DNA of 63,829 nt from Longimicrobiales bacterium (GTDB lineage: Bacteria > Gemmatimonadota > Gemmatimonadetes > Longimicrobiales > Gaopeijiaceae): assembly GCA_028822645.1 (NCBI GenBank), contig JAPKDG010000007.1, forward strand, positions 1 to 63,829, in the 5' to 3' direction. The position numbers and the translations under genes are program-made. The first letter of the stretch is position 1, and each line of letters starts with the position of its first letter. Of this stretch, positions 38,701 through 47,849 are shown piece after piece. The notes beneath the pieces are model-generated. The model saw nothing but the letters and a program-made list of their open reading frames with translations. It was not told the origin of the DNA and did no database searches.

Positions 38701-40216
38701 AGATGGTTCTTCGGAATTTCTTTCCATCGAGGGTATGATTCCGGCTGATCTTTCTATCGATCCAGTGCAGGACAGGTTTCTAAATGAGGACATCGAAGTT
38801 TTTGTGACTGCGATATCCGCTCCTTTTTCTTTGCTTATGGCTCCTTTTGATAGCTATCAAGAAGTGGAAGGGACGATTTCTGGACAGGTTGGGTTCGGGG
38901 GAACTTTGGACAAGCTCTCGCCAAATGGGGAAATGACTCTGATCGACGGAGGAGCTTTTGCTCCAGGACTTGGGGTGAGGCTTGAGAATTTGTTTGGAAC
39001 TTCTAGCTGGACGCCTGATGGGGTAGTAGAAGTCGAGGTCAGGATGGAATCTGAAGGCGAAGCTGCAGCAACAGGTAGAATTGAAATCGGAAGCATAGCA
39101 AATCCAAATTTGGACCTTGAAGTTCATTTAGAGGAATTCAGAGCTTTGGACCGCCGAGATGTGAGCGCTAAGCTGAGTGGGGACTTCACGATACAGGGGC
39201 CGTACACTCGTCCCGTTGTAACAGGGGATTTGTTCGTGGATGAAGGAACTCTGTTTGTTGAAGAATTTCAGAGAGCAGCGAATGTGGTGGATCTCTTGGC
39301 TTCCATTGAGACTACGCAAATAGACTTGAGTACAGTTTTGGAGGACAGTAATCGTTTCCTAGAAAATGTACGTATGGAGAATACGACGTTGACCGTACAG
39401 CGTAACAGCTGGATCAGAAGTGCTAGGATGAATGTTGAACTTGATGGTCAACTAGATGTACTCTGGGACAGACAAACTCAGGAATTGGCTCTAGTGGGTG
39501 AGCTTGAGGCATTACGAGGTTCATATGGAGCTCTCGGTAGACAGTTTCAGGTGGACACAGGGACTCTACGCTTCCTGGGAACTAGTGGGATTAATCCGAC
39601 CATGAATATTTCAGCCAGCAATAATGTTCGTTCCTCGGTGGGAGACCGATTTGGCATTACTGCTTCTGTCACTGGAACCTTGGAGGCACCTAGGATCAGT
39701 CTCACTAGTGATCAGGCTGGATTCACAGAAGACGATTTACTCAGCCACTTGTACTTCGGGCGTCCGACCTACGCATTGACTTCGGGACAAAACCAGGCCG
39801 TGAATTCTATGGGAGCTATTTTAGGCTCCGGAGCAACCTTGGGACTGAGCACATTCAGTAATGAACTCGGATCTGCCATGGCTAAGGAATTAGGTGTGGA
39901 CTATCTGAGTATTACTCAAGAAGATTTTGATTTTCTCGGTAATACTAGCAACACCTTGGGGACAACAGTTGTCGAAACCGGATTTTATATGACAGAAGAT
40001 CTATTTGTGACCCTGCTACTACGTCCTCTCTCTAGTCAGGGATCAGGAAGCGGTTTTGCAGGACTTCGTTCTGAATGGATTTCTTCGGATTCGTATACAG
40101 TGGAGTCCTTTTTTGAAGATCGGTTTTTCCGTAATAGGATGCTTGGTTTTGGCGAACTCGGATTTCATGCCAAGAAAGACTTCGGGCTTTCTATTTTCAG
40201 AGAATGGATATACTAA
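35729..40216 (+). CDS. TamB/AsmA-like translocation and assembly protein
   Basis: A 1495-residue periplasm-spanning protein. One N-terminal span (about residues 12-34, VSTTVIALSFSGFFFLATTG) is followed by a very long series of beta strands and the C-terminal DUF490/TamB domain (about 1150-1495), where SYGALGRQFQVDTGTLRF, LTSDQAGFTEDDLLSHLYFG and the terminal DFGLSIFREW are typical. TamB-like proteins form a hydrophobic groove between the membranes and are thought to carry phospholipid or help barrel assembly with TamA. It starts 1 nt after the barrel gene. The length is within the family's wide range. Confidence 0.92.
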   Translation: MKLSKNPLGIGILVSTTVIALSFSGFFFLATTGLGQRWVLDRVIEEVNGSLRGKVFVEDLRSDWINEGVRLVGVRGESEEGLRLFTIDSLDVNYSAFQLLRGAVNFSDIILWNPELTLDNDQETGRLNLGEFFDPPNPSHSLAEATLIQSTFDNESSIFLEGITIVDGRVFISPNSLQKDYYWNRLLPSQGLGGVGDNEGLGLKRVEAQINKITIEGEETRNILMELDNLSLVVTGFQDSLEVADFGGEVFLADQRLQVRLDRIRLGQSEATGVVALDMSGDRGSDFSLTLTSPKFDFDDLRWINPALPIGRGEGDFQFSRDLSGMEFKWDNLELDLGSGQVVANGAFSKPVGGVGSLKEVLLDLSNVPLSSLKNYVPELTEQLLLSSQVPLEGLISGHLDLSGSMDAMAVNAGLTVTETGSGEAQAVVEGILHLSPPFGATDLRVHLDPLDMEIVNKVLDGSPFQGSVDFKIRADGLMNEGIEVAIEGSYQGDNSEKSRVVLEGIMAEGDGDIRVSLSGSLDPLVISDLVSNESLFSGLGVARGTVRIDGTTTNMSVRTDMFTQDGELSLDTYFDLTTPLSRYRVVGRGRNFDASKLVPQLPAGTVVTGSVNLSGEREGLGAVDLEGEIDLVGSHLGVLPVEKVKLSVKLSDSVLNFDTVSAIVGGVSLEGSGKLAILEDAIPQELHLKFESTDLEQLRPLWLGPDVIARDTLTSLSRDILILDGVNPDMFPLAEDIATEGQIAGQLVLSGSLQKTKILGVADVSGMRYGNNIVEAAVLDFSATNLFTPRAQVDFQFDADSIDIMGRNFDSLSVRISYSDPRGELDLFLMRSEDENYQARIAFEDALPAKLLNIDELSVNFPDERWNLGGPSRVFWDSDGLTFEDFRLIRPGIDGLRIQTEGRFPFEGQGDLEVLIENLDVSRVSHLFRWDESLSGVIDLAFNLTGDDSNPQMRGDISVSDFQYRDYFFQELDIDAKYSDKELRGDITFGDGSSEFLSIEGMIPADLSIDPVQDRFLNEDIEVFVTAISAPFSLLMAPFDSYQEVEGTISGQVGFGGTLDKLSPNGEMTLIDGGAFAPGLGVRLENLFGTSSWTPDGVVEVEVRMESEGEAAATGRIEIGSIANPNLDLEVHLEEFRALDRRDVSAKLSGDFTIQGPYTRPVVTGDLFVDEGTLFVEEFQRAANVVDLLASIETTQIDLSTVLEDSNRFLENVRMENTTLTVQRNSWIRSARMNVELDGQLDVLWDRQTQELALVGELEALRGSYGALGRQFQVDTGTLRFLGTSGINPTMNISASNNVRSSVGDRFGITASVTGTLEAPRISLTSDQAGFTEDDLLSHLYFGRPTYALTSGQNQAVNSMGAILGSGATLGLSTFSNELGSAMAKELGVDYLSITQEDFDFLGNTSNTLGTTVVETGFYMTEDLFVTLLLRPLSSQGSGSGFAGLRSEWISSDSYTVESFFEDRFFRNRMLGFGELGFHAKKDFGLSIFREWIY

Positions 40217-40294
40217 ATAGGTATTCTTGTCTTGTCGCAGTAAGTTTCTCGGTTTCCATTTAACAGGAATATGAGCTAAGAGTTTTGATAAGTA

Positions 40295-43156
40295 ATGGCT
40301 AAAGATTCTCTAGTAATTCGCGGTGCCCGTGTACATAACCTTAAGAATGTAGATCTGGAGTTGCCTCGTCGGAGCTTGGTGGTGTTCACGGGTTTGTCAG
40401 GGTCCGGAAAATCTTCTTTGGCTTTCGATACGATTTATGCAGAGGGACAACGCCGGTATGTAGAGTCCCTGTCGGCGTACGCTCGTCAGTTCCTAGGCTT
40501 GATGGAAAAGCCCGATGTGGACGTGATTGAGGGTCTGTCTCCAGCGATTTCTATCGAACAGAAAACCCTTAACCGCAACCCTCGCTCGACCGTGGGAACC
40601 ATTACGGAAATCTATGATTACTTGAGAGTATTGTGGGCGCGTGTAGGGGTGGCACACTGCAGAAATTGTGGGAAACCTGTGGCACAACAGTCCCCCGAAG
40701 AGGTCGCGGATATACTCCTTAGTCTAGGAGAATCTATAAGAATTGAAATCCTAGCCCCCTTGGTCAGAAGCAGGAAAGGAGGATTTCGGGAACTCTTTGA
40801 AAAGGTGAGAATAAAGGGTTTTGTGAGAGCTGTTGTAGACGGCGAACAGGTTGACCTTTCTGCCCCTCCAGACCTCAATAGATATGAAACTCATGATATC
40901 TCTGTAGTAATCGATCGCTTAGTGTTGTCAAAAGATGACAGAGAACGATTGACTGAGTCGATTTCTGCTGCATTTAGTTTAGCGGGTGGTGTGACTCAAG
41001 TGGTTGAGCATCGGGGGAAGAAGGAGGTGGAGAAGTTTTTCAGTGAGAATTACTCCTGTTTTCAATGCGGAACTAGCATTCCAGAAATTGAGCCGAGGCA
41101 ATTCTCGTTTAATTCTCCACATGGAGCATGCGAGAAATGTAAAGGGCTCGGGACCACTAACCACGTGAATCCTGAGCTGTTAGTGGGAGACGAGTCCAAA
41201 TCTCTTGCTGGAGGGGTGTTACTAGCTTGGGGGAAGCCTTCGGGATACCTGAGAAAGTCTATAATTGCTGGATTAGCTGAAGCCTACGAATTTTCAGCCG
41301 AAGAACCTTGGAAAAATTTATCGCTAGAAGTGAAGGAAGCTATCCTGCACGGATCTGGTGAGATGAAAATTCGTTTTCCCTATCGCAGGAAAAGAGGCAA
41401 GAAATTTTATGAAGAACCGTGGATCGGGTTAATACAAGACATTCATGATCGTCACCAAGAGACGAATTCTGAAGTGATCAGGAGTCAATTGGAAGAGTAT
41501 ATGTCGACTCTTTGTTGCCCGGATTGCCTAGGAAGCAGACTTAAAGGAGACTCCCTATCTGTGACCGTAGCAGGTCGCTCTCTCGGTGAGATTACAGGTC
41601 TTCCCATTTCGGAAACTCTGGAATGTTTCAAGAAAATTTCATTAGATATCTCAAAAGGTAAGCCGTCTGGTTCACAGGTGATATCGTTAGAGATTGCTCA
41701 ACCGATTCTTAGAGAAGTACATGAACGCTTGTCGTTCTTGAATGAAGTCGGACTTAGTTATCTGACTCTCGGACGATCAGCAGCTTCGTTGTCTGGAGGT
41801 GAGTCGCAACGTATACAGCTGGCAAGTCAGATTGGGAGTGGACTTACAGGCGTTTTGTACGTTCTTGATGAACCGTCTATCGGGCTTCATCAAAAAGATA
41901 ATGCAAAACTGATCGGCACATTAAAATCTCTCAAGGAATTAGGTAATACAGTTATTGTGGTGGAGCACGACGAAGAGACCATGCGAGCTGCTGACTATAT
42001 TGTGGATTTGGGACCTGGAGCTGGAATAATAGGTGGGGAGGTTGTGGCAGAAGGGACTCTAGATGACATCATGGCGGAGACTCGTTCTCTCACGGGTTCA
42101 TATCTTGCGGGTTCTAAGTGCATAGAAATACCAGCCAATAGACGTCTGATTGATAGAACTAATATTTTGAGTTTGAAGGGAGCTCAAGGAAATAACCTCA
42201 ACAATCTAGATGTCGATATTCCACTGGGATGTTTTGTTGCGGTGACAGGGGTGAGTGGCTCAGGTAAATCAACGCTCATCAACCAGACACTGTACCCAGC
42301 GTTGGCCCGCCATTTTTATCGCAGTAAGAAGTTGTCAGAACCTTATGATGATCTTCAGGGATTAGATCTGATTGACAAAGTCATTGAAGTGGATCAGTCG
42401 CCTATCGGAAGAACTCCTCGTTCGAACCCTGCTACCTACACGGGATTATTTACTCCGATCAGAGAGTTATTCGCTAATTTGTCAGAGTCTCAGGTTAGAG
42501 GTTATGACCGAGGGCGCTTCTCTTTCAACGTAAAGGGAGGTCGATGTGAGGGTTGCTCAGGGGACGGTCTAGTGAAAATCGAGATGCATTTCCTTCCTGA
42601 CGTGTATGTGTCCTGTGATGTTTGTCGAGGGCGTCGCTATAACAGAGAAACGCTAGATATAGTTTTGAAAGGGAGAAATATTTCAGATGTGTTGAATATG
42701 ACGGTCCGTGAAGCTCTCGAGTTTTTTAACGCTTTCCCCTCAATACGGGATAAATTACAAACACTATCTGACGTAGGGTTGGACTATATCCATCTTGGGC
42801 AGGCGGCAACAACGTTATCGGGGGGTGAAGCACAGAGAGTTAAGCTCAGCACTGAGCTTTCTAAACGCGGGACTGGAAAAACTCTCTATGTCTTGGATGA
42901 ACCGACAACTGGACTTCATTTTGAAGATGTCAGAGTGTTATTGGAAGTGCTGCACGAGCTCGTGGACAAAGGTAATACAGTCATTGTAGTCGAGCATAAT
43001 CTAGAAGTCATCAAGACTGCTGATTGGATCATCGATCTCGGTCCAGAAGGTGGTTATGACGGAGGAAATATCGTAGCTGAAGGCACTCCTGAGACGGTAA
43101 TAAATGCCTCGAAATCACACACTGCGACTTATCTGAGAAATGCCCTAAAGATCTAG
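40295..43156 (+). CDS. uvrA: Excinuclease ABC subunit UvrA
   Basis: The damage-sensing ATPase of nucleotide excision repair, 953 residues. Two ABC ATPase modules: Walker [17 protein letters not shown] (about residue 33) and [16 protein letters not shown], and signatures [13 protein letters not shown] and [13 protein letters not shown] with [10 protein letters not shown] and [10 protein letters not shown]. Zinc sites CFQCG with CEKCKG, and CEGCSG with CDVCRG, are complete. [17 protein letters not shown] is the usual linker. ATG at 40295, 78 nt after tamB. Convergent with the YwqK-repeat gene downstream. Confidence 0.97.
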   Translation: MAKDSLVIRGARVHNLKNVDLELPRRSLVVFTGLSGSGKSSLAFDTIYAEGQRRYVESLSAYARQFLGLMEKPDVDVIEGLSPAISIEQKTLNRNPRSTVGTITEIYDYLRVLWARVGVAHCRNCGKPVAQQSPEEVADILLSLGESIRIEILAPLVRSRKGGFRELFEKVRIKGFVRAVVDGEQVDLSAPPDLNRYETHDISVVIDRLVLSKDDRERLTESISAAFSLAGGVTQVVEHRGKKEVEKFFSENYSCFQCGTSIPEIEPRQFSFNSPHGACEKCKGLGTTNHVNPELLVGDESKSLAGGVLLAWGKPSGYLRKSIIAGLAEAYEFSAEEPWKNLSLEVKEAILHGSGEMKIRFPYRRKRGKKFYEEPWIGLIQDIHDRHQETNSEVIRSQLEEYMSTLCCPDCLGSRLKGDSLSVTVAGRSLGEITGLPISETLECFKKISLDISKGKPSGSQVISLEIAQPILREVHERLSFLNEVGLSYLTLGRSAASLSGGESQRIQLASQIGSGLTGVLYVLDEPSIGLHQKDNAKLIGTLKSLKELGNTVIVVEHDEETMRAADYIVDLGPGAGIIGGEVVAEGTLDDIMAETRSLTGSYLAGSKCIEIPANRRLIDRTNILSLKGAQGNNLNNLDVDIPLGCFVAVTGVSGSGKSTLINQTLYPALARHFYRSKKLSEPYDDLQGLDLIDKVIEVDQSPIGRTPRSNPATYTGLFTPIRELFANLSESQVRGYDRGRFSFNVKGGRCEGCSGDGLVKIEMHFLPDVYVSCDVCRGRRYNRETLDIVLKGRNISDVLNMTVREALEFFNAFPSIRDKLQTLSDVGLDYIHLGQAATTLSGGEAQRVKLSTELSKRGTGKTLYVLDEPTTGLHFEDVRVLLEVLHELVDKGNTVIVVEHNLEVIKTADWIIDLGPEGGYDGGNIVAEGTPETVINASKSHTATYLRNALKI

Positions 43157-43173
43157 CTAAGTTTCGTGAATTT

Positions 43174-43587
43174 CTATTCGAAATTTGGACAAGGTGTATA
43201 GGTCTTTATTTCTCCATCATCGTACCATTCACCACATTCTGATCCCATGTTGTAGAAACCTTGCCATCTCAGGTTACCGTAGATGTCATAGAATTCATCT
43301 AGGCCATGCCGTTTGCCATCTTTGTATGTGGACTTGCTCCATAGTTGTCCGTTTTCATAGTATGACTCTTCTAGGCCATGTGCCTGGCCCATGTTGAAGA
43401 CTCCTTTCCCCCTTAGTTGTCCGTTCTGGTGATAGGTCTCAGTTGGTCCGTGGGCGTAACCGTTGTTGTAGGAAGTCCTGGACATTAGCTGTCCGTTCTC
43501 ATAATAGCTCTCAACTAAACCCTCTAATTCACCATCACCACAACTGGAGATTATAAAGGCTAAAGTGAGGAGAGCTACATGTTTCAT
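43174..43587 (-). CDS. YwqK/MORN-variant repeat lipoprotein
   Basis: A 137-residue lipoprotein (signal LALLTLAFIISSC, Cys16) made of about four repeats of the pattern 'G..E.YY.NGQL.S...Y..G..HG', with the ENGQL core at each copy; this is the MORN-variant repeat known from YwqK-type proteins. It ends in a cap ECGEWYDDGEIKTYTPCP. The function is unknown: YwqK of Bacillus is annotated as an antitoxin-like partner, but most members are just surface lipoproteins. AAAGGAGAG precedes the ATG at a proper distance. The same cap occurs in the broken gene at 51.6-53.0 kb. Confidence 0.85.
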   Translation of the reverse strand: MKHVALLTLAFIISSCGDGELEGLVESYYENGQLMSRTSYNNGYAHGPTETYHQNGQLRGKGVFNMGQAHGLEESYYENGQLWSKSTYKDGKRHGLDEFYDIYGNLRWQGFYNMGSECGEWYDDGEIKTYTPCPNFE

Positions 43588-43717
43588 TATCTCTCCTTTA
43601 GAAGTTTGTATCCAAGGTATGGCAGGCTATTGGTAGTCGCACTCTTTCCTTTGGCTCACGATCATGAGAAACTATAGTTGATGCTAAACCTAATTTTAGA
43701 GCCAGGCTGAGTTTACG

Positions 43718-44581
43718 ATGAACATAGTATACTTGAACGGCGAGTTTCTGCCCAAGGAAAGAGCACAAGTCTCGGTAGAAGACAGAGGCTTTCTGCTCTC
43801 GGATGGGATCTATGAAGTGACACCTGCCTATCGGGGCGAATTTTTCTGTTTGGACCAGCACTTGAATCGGCTGAGATGTGGGCTTAATGCTCTCCGGATC
43901 GAGTACGACCCCGAAGAGCTGATAGAAGTGCATCAAAAATTGCTTGATATTAATAATCTGACTGACTCTGAAGTAGCCATTGTATATTTGCAAATCACCC
44001 GAGGAGTAGCGGAGAGAGTTCATTATTTTCCTCCCGCTGATACTATTCCTACAGTATATGCGTTCGCGAAACAATTTCAGAGACCTTCAATAGAAAGTTG
44101 GCTAAAAGGGTTTAGAGCTGTGACCGTCCCTGATCGTCGTTGGTCTCGTGTAGATATTAAATCAATCAGTCTGCTCCCCAATGTCATGGCTGCACAGGCA
44201 GCCGTTGATGCTGGGGTAGATGATGCTTTGCTGGTGAAGAATGGTATCGCTCTGGAAGGTGCTCAGAACAACATTTTTGTAGTCAAAGGTGGTGTCTTGG
44301 TGACTCACCCTGCTAGCCAGGAAATATTGCACGGTATTACGAGATCTGTAGTGATCAAAATAGCTCATTCACTGGGAATCCCCATTCAGGAGCGGCCGAT
44401 TCAGGTAGAAGAGCTAGAGACAGTCGATGAGTTGTTTTTCTCGGGTACGACCACAGAAGTTAGACCGACCGTTGCCCTAGACGGTAAACCAGTAGGATGT
44501 GGGGAAGTCGGTACAGTATCAAAGGCAATCTATGCAGCTTTTAGAAAAAAGATTGGACAACCGATAGATCAAGATCTTTAG
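43718..44581 (+). CDS. D-amino-acid transaminase
   Basis: A class IV PLP transaminase of 287 residues. VEDRGFLLSDGIYEV at the start, the PLP lysine in RVDIKSISLLPNV (about Lys148), and SGTTTEVRPTVALDG at the phosphate end. The DIKS-LLPN form and the overall length fit D-alanine/D-glutamate transaminase more than branched-chain IlvE or aminodeoxychorismate lyase PabC. It can make D-glutamate for the stem peptide or recover D-amino acids from it, which suits its position before the recycling genes. The ATG at 43718 is divergent from the YwqK lipoprotein gene. Confidence 0.85.
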   Translation: MNIVYLNGEFLPKERAQVSVEDRGFLLSDGIYEVTPAYRGEFFCLDQHLNRLRCGLNALRIEYDPEELIEVHQKLLDINNLTDSEVAIVYLQITRGVAERVHYFPPADTIPTVYAFAKQFQRPSIESWLKGFRAVTVPDRRWSRVDIKSISLLPNVMAAQAAVDAGVDDALLVKNGIALEGAQNNIFVVKGGVLVTHPASQEILHGITRSVVIKIAHSLGIPIQERPIQVEELETVDELFFSGTTTEVRPTVALDGKPVGCGEVGTVSKAIYAAFRKKIGQPIDQDL

Positions 44582-44586
44582 GTAAG

Positions 44587-44610
44587 GGCTGGCCGATTTT
44601 TCGCCCAGCC
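44587..44610. terminator. Bidirectional terminator-like hairpin between convergent genes
   Basis: GGCTGG at 44587-44592 pairs with CCAGCC at 44605-44610. After a C/C mismatch the stem continues with CGA (44594-44596) and TCG (44601-44603), leaving a TTTT loop. It lies exactly between the transaminase stop (44581) and the namZ stop (44613). There is no downstream T run on either side, so efficiency is uncertain. Confidence 0.55.
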
Positions 44611-44612
44611 GC

Positions 44613-45866
44613 CTAAGGGTAAATCAAGTACTGGTTCCTGGTGACTAGGAAGTCCTGTAGTTGGCTGGGCCAGTCACTGACGAGATCCTGGGCTGTAGAG
44701 CCTGCGACAATCCCCTCACGTAAGGAATCAGTGCCCGCCAAGCGATCAAAATGGGAAGTCAGCCATTCCCATTTGTCACTAGACATTTTATATGTCTCTA
44801 CTAGTAGTGCGACAGCTACTTCGGTGGGGTCGTAGTCGGGGGACGTAGCGATCAGCTGGACGCCGTATACCTCAATTCCGTCAAATTTTCCATCTCCTGG
44901 ATTCTGAGGTGTAAATGTCACTGCCTTGAACGATACACCTGCGAATTCATAGTGACGCATTCGTTCTGCCAGATCTTCTCCGTCTAGCCAGGGAGATCCG
45001 ACCACTTGAAATGGGTGATCGGTACCTCTACCGACTGATAGATAGGTTCCCTCAAACAAACAGGTCCCTGGGTAGTGAAGAGCGCTCTCGACAGTAGGCA
45101 TATTAGGAGAGGGTTGGATCCAGGGGAGATGGGTATCTTCGAAAGTCATGTTTCGCTCTAAGCCAGAAACTGGAACAATATGTAATGGGCCAGGAATATT
45201 GAACTCTCCTTGGTAGTATAGGGCCATTTCACCCGAAGTCATTCCGTGTCGCATTGGGATGGGGTACCTACCGACAAATGTGGAAAATTCAGGATACAAC
45301 ATATTCCCCTGGACATTGCCGCCTATTGGGTTGGGTCGGTCGAGTACTACAACTGAAATTCCATGTTCAAAGGCTGCTTCCATACTCAGAGTCATGGTGG
45401 AGGTATAAGTCCAGTAGCGGGCGCCGATGTCTTGTAAATCAATCAATAGGACTTCGACGTCTCCCAGCATTTCAGGGGTGGGTTTTCTATTGTTTCCATA
45501 CAGAGAATAGATAGAAAGACCAGTTCTTGGATCGACACCATCTTTTACTTCTTCTCCTGGGCCTAAATCTCCTCTGATCCCATGTTCGGGTGAAAAAAGA
45601 GCAATGAGATCCACTTGAGGATGATTAAAAATAAGGTCGATTGAGGAAAGCCCTTCCGAGTCCACCCCAGTTTGGTTTGTTACTAATCCCACTCTCTTGT
45701 CTTTGACTAAATGGAGAGAATCTTCCAGGAGCACCTGAATTCCGGGTCTTATTTCAGCAGAATCCTGTTGGATCGAGGCTTGGACAGAAGAGAGATTGGG
45801 GATGAGTAAAATCAGAAGCGTGAATAAGCGTATTAAGCAGGATTGTGATCTTTTTAAGAACTTCAT
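44613..45866 (-). CDS. namZ: Exo-beta-N-acetylmuramidase NamZ (DUF1343)
   Basis: A 417-residue DUF1343 protein. In Bacillus this family (NamZ) removes MurNAc residues from the non-reducing end of peptidoglycan fragments. The signal peptide LFTLLILLIPNLSSVQA (about residues 14-30) exports it. Family blocks: KRVGLVTNQTGVD, FSPEHGIRGD, LIDLQDIGARYWTYTSTM, VVLDRPNPIGG, SPNMPTVESALHYPGTCLFE and LSVGRGTDHPFQVVG. It is transcribed away from the two NagZ-type genes; the start is ATG 45866, and the 75 nt to the next gene may hold back-to-back promoters. Its substrate is the product left when NagZ removes GlcNAc, so the two enzymes could shorten glycan chains alternately. Confidence 0.9.
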   Translation of the reverse strand: MKFLKRSQSCLIRLFTLLILLIPNLSSVQASIQQDSAEIRPGIQVLLEDSLHLVKDKRVGLVTNQTGVDSEGLSSIDLIFNHPQVDLIALFSPEHGIRGDLGPGEEVKDGVDPRTGLSIYSLYGNNRKPTPEMLGDVEVLLIDLQDIGARYWTYTSTMTLSMEAAFEHGISVVVLDRPNPIGGNVQGNMLYPEFSTFVGRYPIPMRHGMTSGEMALYYQGEFNIPGPLHIVPVSGLERNMTFEDTHLPWIQPSPNMPTVESALHYPGTCLFEGTYLSVGRGTDHPFQVVGSPWLDGEDLAERMRHYEFAGVSFKAVTFTPQNPGDGKFDGIEVYGVQLIATSPDYDPTEVAVALLVETYKMSSDKWEWLTSHFDRLAGTDSLREGIVAGSTAQDLVSDWPSQLQDFLVTRNQYLIYP

Positions 45867-45941
45867 AGCTTGCTTCCTAGTGCTCTGACTTGTTTAACAT
45901 TTCTATTTTTCCAGCCAAAGAGAGGTTTTGAAGATCCCCTC

Positions 45942-47849
45942 ATGAGAATCCAAAAGACTCCTCAAGTCGTCTTTAATAATAGAGTGTTGAGAAACCTATG
46001 GATCCTAGCGATCCTTGTTTCTTCATGCTACAGACAGGCTCCTATTCAGGATTCCTTCGAGAATGTCACCCAGCAACGCTCCACCCCTGATCCCGATCTG
46101 CCTGCAGTCCCTTATTCTTCTCAAGAACAACCGACTCTGGATGCTGAAGAGTCTGATCACTCTGACGACTGGGCACAGGTAATCTTAAGTGAGATGACCT
46201 TGAGGGAAAAAGTGGCTCAATTGATGATGCCCTGGATTCTGGGAGATTTTTCACCAGAAGGGTCGGATGACCACGACAGGGTAGTGAGTATGATCGACTC
46301 ATTCGGGATCGGTGGAGTTATTGTATCGGTGGGCTCCCCCAGTGAGGTGGCAGTAAAGCTTAATGATCTGCAAGGGCACTCAGAGCATCCTCTTTTAGTG
46401 GCTGCCGATTTAGAGACTGGTGCTGGTTTCCGTTTTGGAGGAGGAATTGACGGTCCTACGAACATCGTTTTGGGTGGAGCTACCGTGTTCCCGTCTTTGA
46501 TGGCTTTCGGGGCAGCAGGTGATCCAGAATTGGCCTATGAACTCGGCCGAATCACAGGCTTGGAAGCCAAAGCTATCGGTGTACATGTTCCGTTTGCTCC
46601 CGTACTAGATGTCAACAACAATCCAGAAAACCCCATCATCAATATTCGCTCATTCGGTGAAGATCCAGCAGAAGTTGCCAGGATGGGAGTTTCATTTGTT
46701 CGCGGAATCCAAGACAACGGATCTATAGCAACGGGCAAACATTTTCCTGGACATGGAGATACGGGAATTGATTCTCACAACGCTTTGCCAGTTTTTGAAC
46801 ATGGCAAGGAGCGATTGCAAGATATTGAGCTGGTGCCGTTTCAGGCTGCGATTGATGCTGGGATGCGAGCTATTATGACCGCTCATATTGCAGTGCCAGA
46901 CCTTAGTGAAGACAGATTGCCCGCAACTCTTACAGAAAAAGTGCTGACTGATCTCCTTCGTACGCAGCTAGGATTTGAGGGCATCGTTTTCACCGATGCG
47001 ATGGACATGGGAGCTGTGACCAGGACGTTTCCCGATGGTGAGGCCTCGGTGCGGGCTGTCCTGGCTGGAGCGGACGTTATCCTGATGCCTAGTAATGTTG
47101 GGGATGCCATAGAGGCTATTGTGAGTGCTGTGGAGTCGGGGCGTTTGACCGGGGAAAGGATTGATAAATCAGTCAAAAAAATTCTTCAATTGAAAGAGGA
47201 GATGGGACTCCATAGAGAACGTAGGGTTGATGTAAATAAGGTTCCGTCAGTGGTAGGGATTCCTGCCCACAAAGAGGTGGCACAAACGGTTGCTGATCGA
47301 TCCGTCACACTCATTCGCAATGGTGGAAACTTACTCCCATTGCTAGGTACACGAACTGCACGTGTGATGTCAGTCTCCTACCAGAATGGAAATAATCCAT
47401 TGTCTGGTCGCTATTTTGATGCGCGGCTCCGTCAAACCTATCCTAGATTGAGTCGGACAGCGGTTAATAGATCATCTCACCCAGCTAAGTATGATCAGCT
47501 TCTTAGCCAAGCGGGACGGTCCAATCTAGTGGTTGTTTCCATTTATTCTAACTTTGCTGGGCAGGTCGAATTACCGGAAGAGACCGTGGATTTTATTTCG
47601 GAACTTTCCAGTCGTAATATCAGTCATGTTGTTGTTTCTTTTGGCAGCCCTTATCTGATTTCAGAATTTCCCGAAGTTCAGGGTTATTTATTAGCCTGGA
47701 GCTCAAGCCAGGTAAGCCAGGTGGCTGCTGCGGATGCCTTATTAGGTAAATTTGCTATCACTGGGAAGGTTCCGACTAGCATGAATCCTCACTTCGAGAT
47801 AGGAGATGGAATCCAGGTAGCGTCCAAGGGAGAAATGAATGGCAGGTAG
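45942..47849 (+). CDS. NagZ-type GH3 beta-N-acetylglucosaminidase, lipoprotein
   Basis: A GH3 hydrolase. KHFPGHGDTGIDSHNALPV (Lys266 onward, counted from this start) is the NagZ-specific loop with the His/Asp acid-base pair, and FTDAMDMGAV carries the nucleophile (Asp352). A C-terminal GH3 accessory domain follows (about 430-630). NagZ removes non-reducing GlcNAc from peptidoglycan fragments; Gram-negative NagZ is usually a short cytoplasmic enzyme, whereas this one is long and probably lipid-anchored (ILAILVSSC). The frame is open from TTG 45870, but ATG 45942 directly precedes the signal peptide and is preferred. It overlaps the next gene by 11 nt. Confidence 0.9.
   Translation: MRIQKTPQVVFNNRVLRNLWILAILVSSCYRQAPIQDSFENVTQQRSTPDPDLPAVPYSSQEQPTLDAEESDHSDDWAQVILSEMTLREKVAQLMMPWILGDFSPEGSDDHDRVVSMIDSFGIGGVIVSVGSPSEVAVKLNDLQGHSEHPLLVAADLETGAGFRFGGGIDGPTNIVLGGATVFPSLMAFGAAGDPELAYELGRITGLEAKAIGVHVPFAPVLDVNNNPENPIINIRSFGEDPAEVARMGVSFVRGIQDNGSIATGKHFPGHGDTGIDSHNALPVFEHGKERLQDIELVPFQAAIDAGMRAIMTAHIAVPDLSEDRLPATLTEKVLTDLLRTQLGFEGIVFTDAMDMGAVTRTFPDGEASVRAVLAGADVILMPSNVGDAIEAIVSAVESGRLTGERIDKSVKKILQLKEEMGLHRERRVDVNKVPSVVGIPAHKEVAQTVADRSVTLIRNGGNLLPLLGTRTARVMSVSYQNGNNPLSGRYFDARLRQTYPRLSRTAVNRSSHPAKYDQLLSQAGRSNLVVVSIYSNFAGQVELPEETVDFISELSSRNISHVVVSFGSPYLISEFPEVQGYLLAWSSSQVSQVAAADALLGKFAITGKVPTSMNPHFEIGDGIQVASKGEMNGR

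Noticed and set aside
43174-43587. Type II toxin-antitoxin locus based on the 'YwqK antitoxin' name
   Set aside because: The product is a lipoprotein with MORN-like repeats, and no small toxin gene lies beside it.
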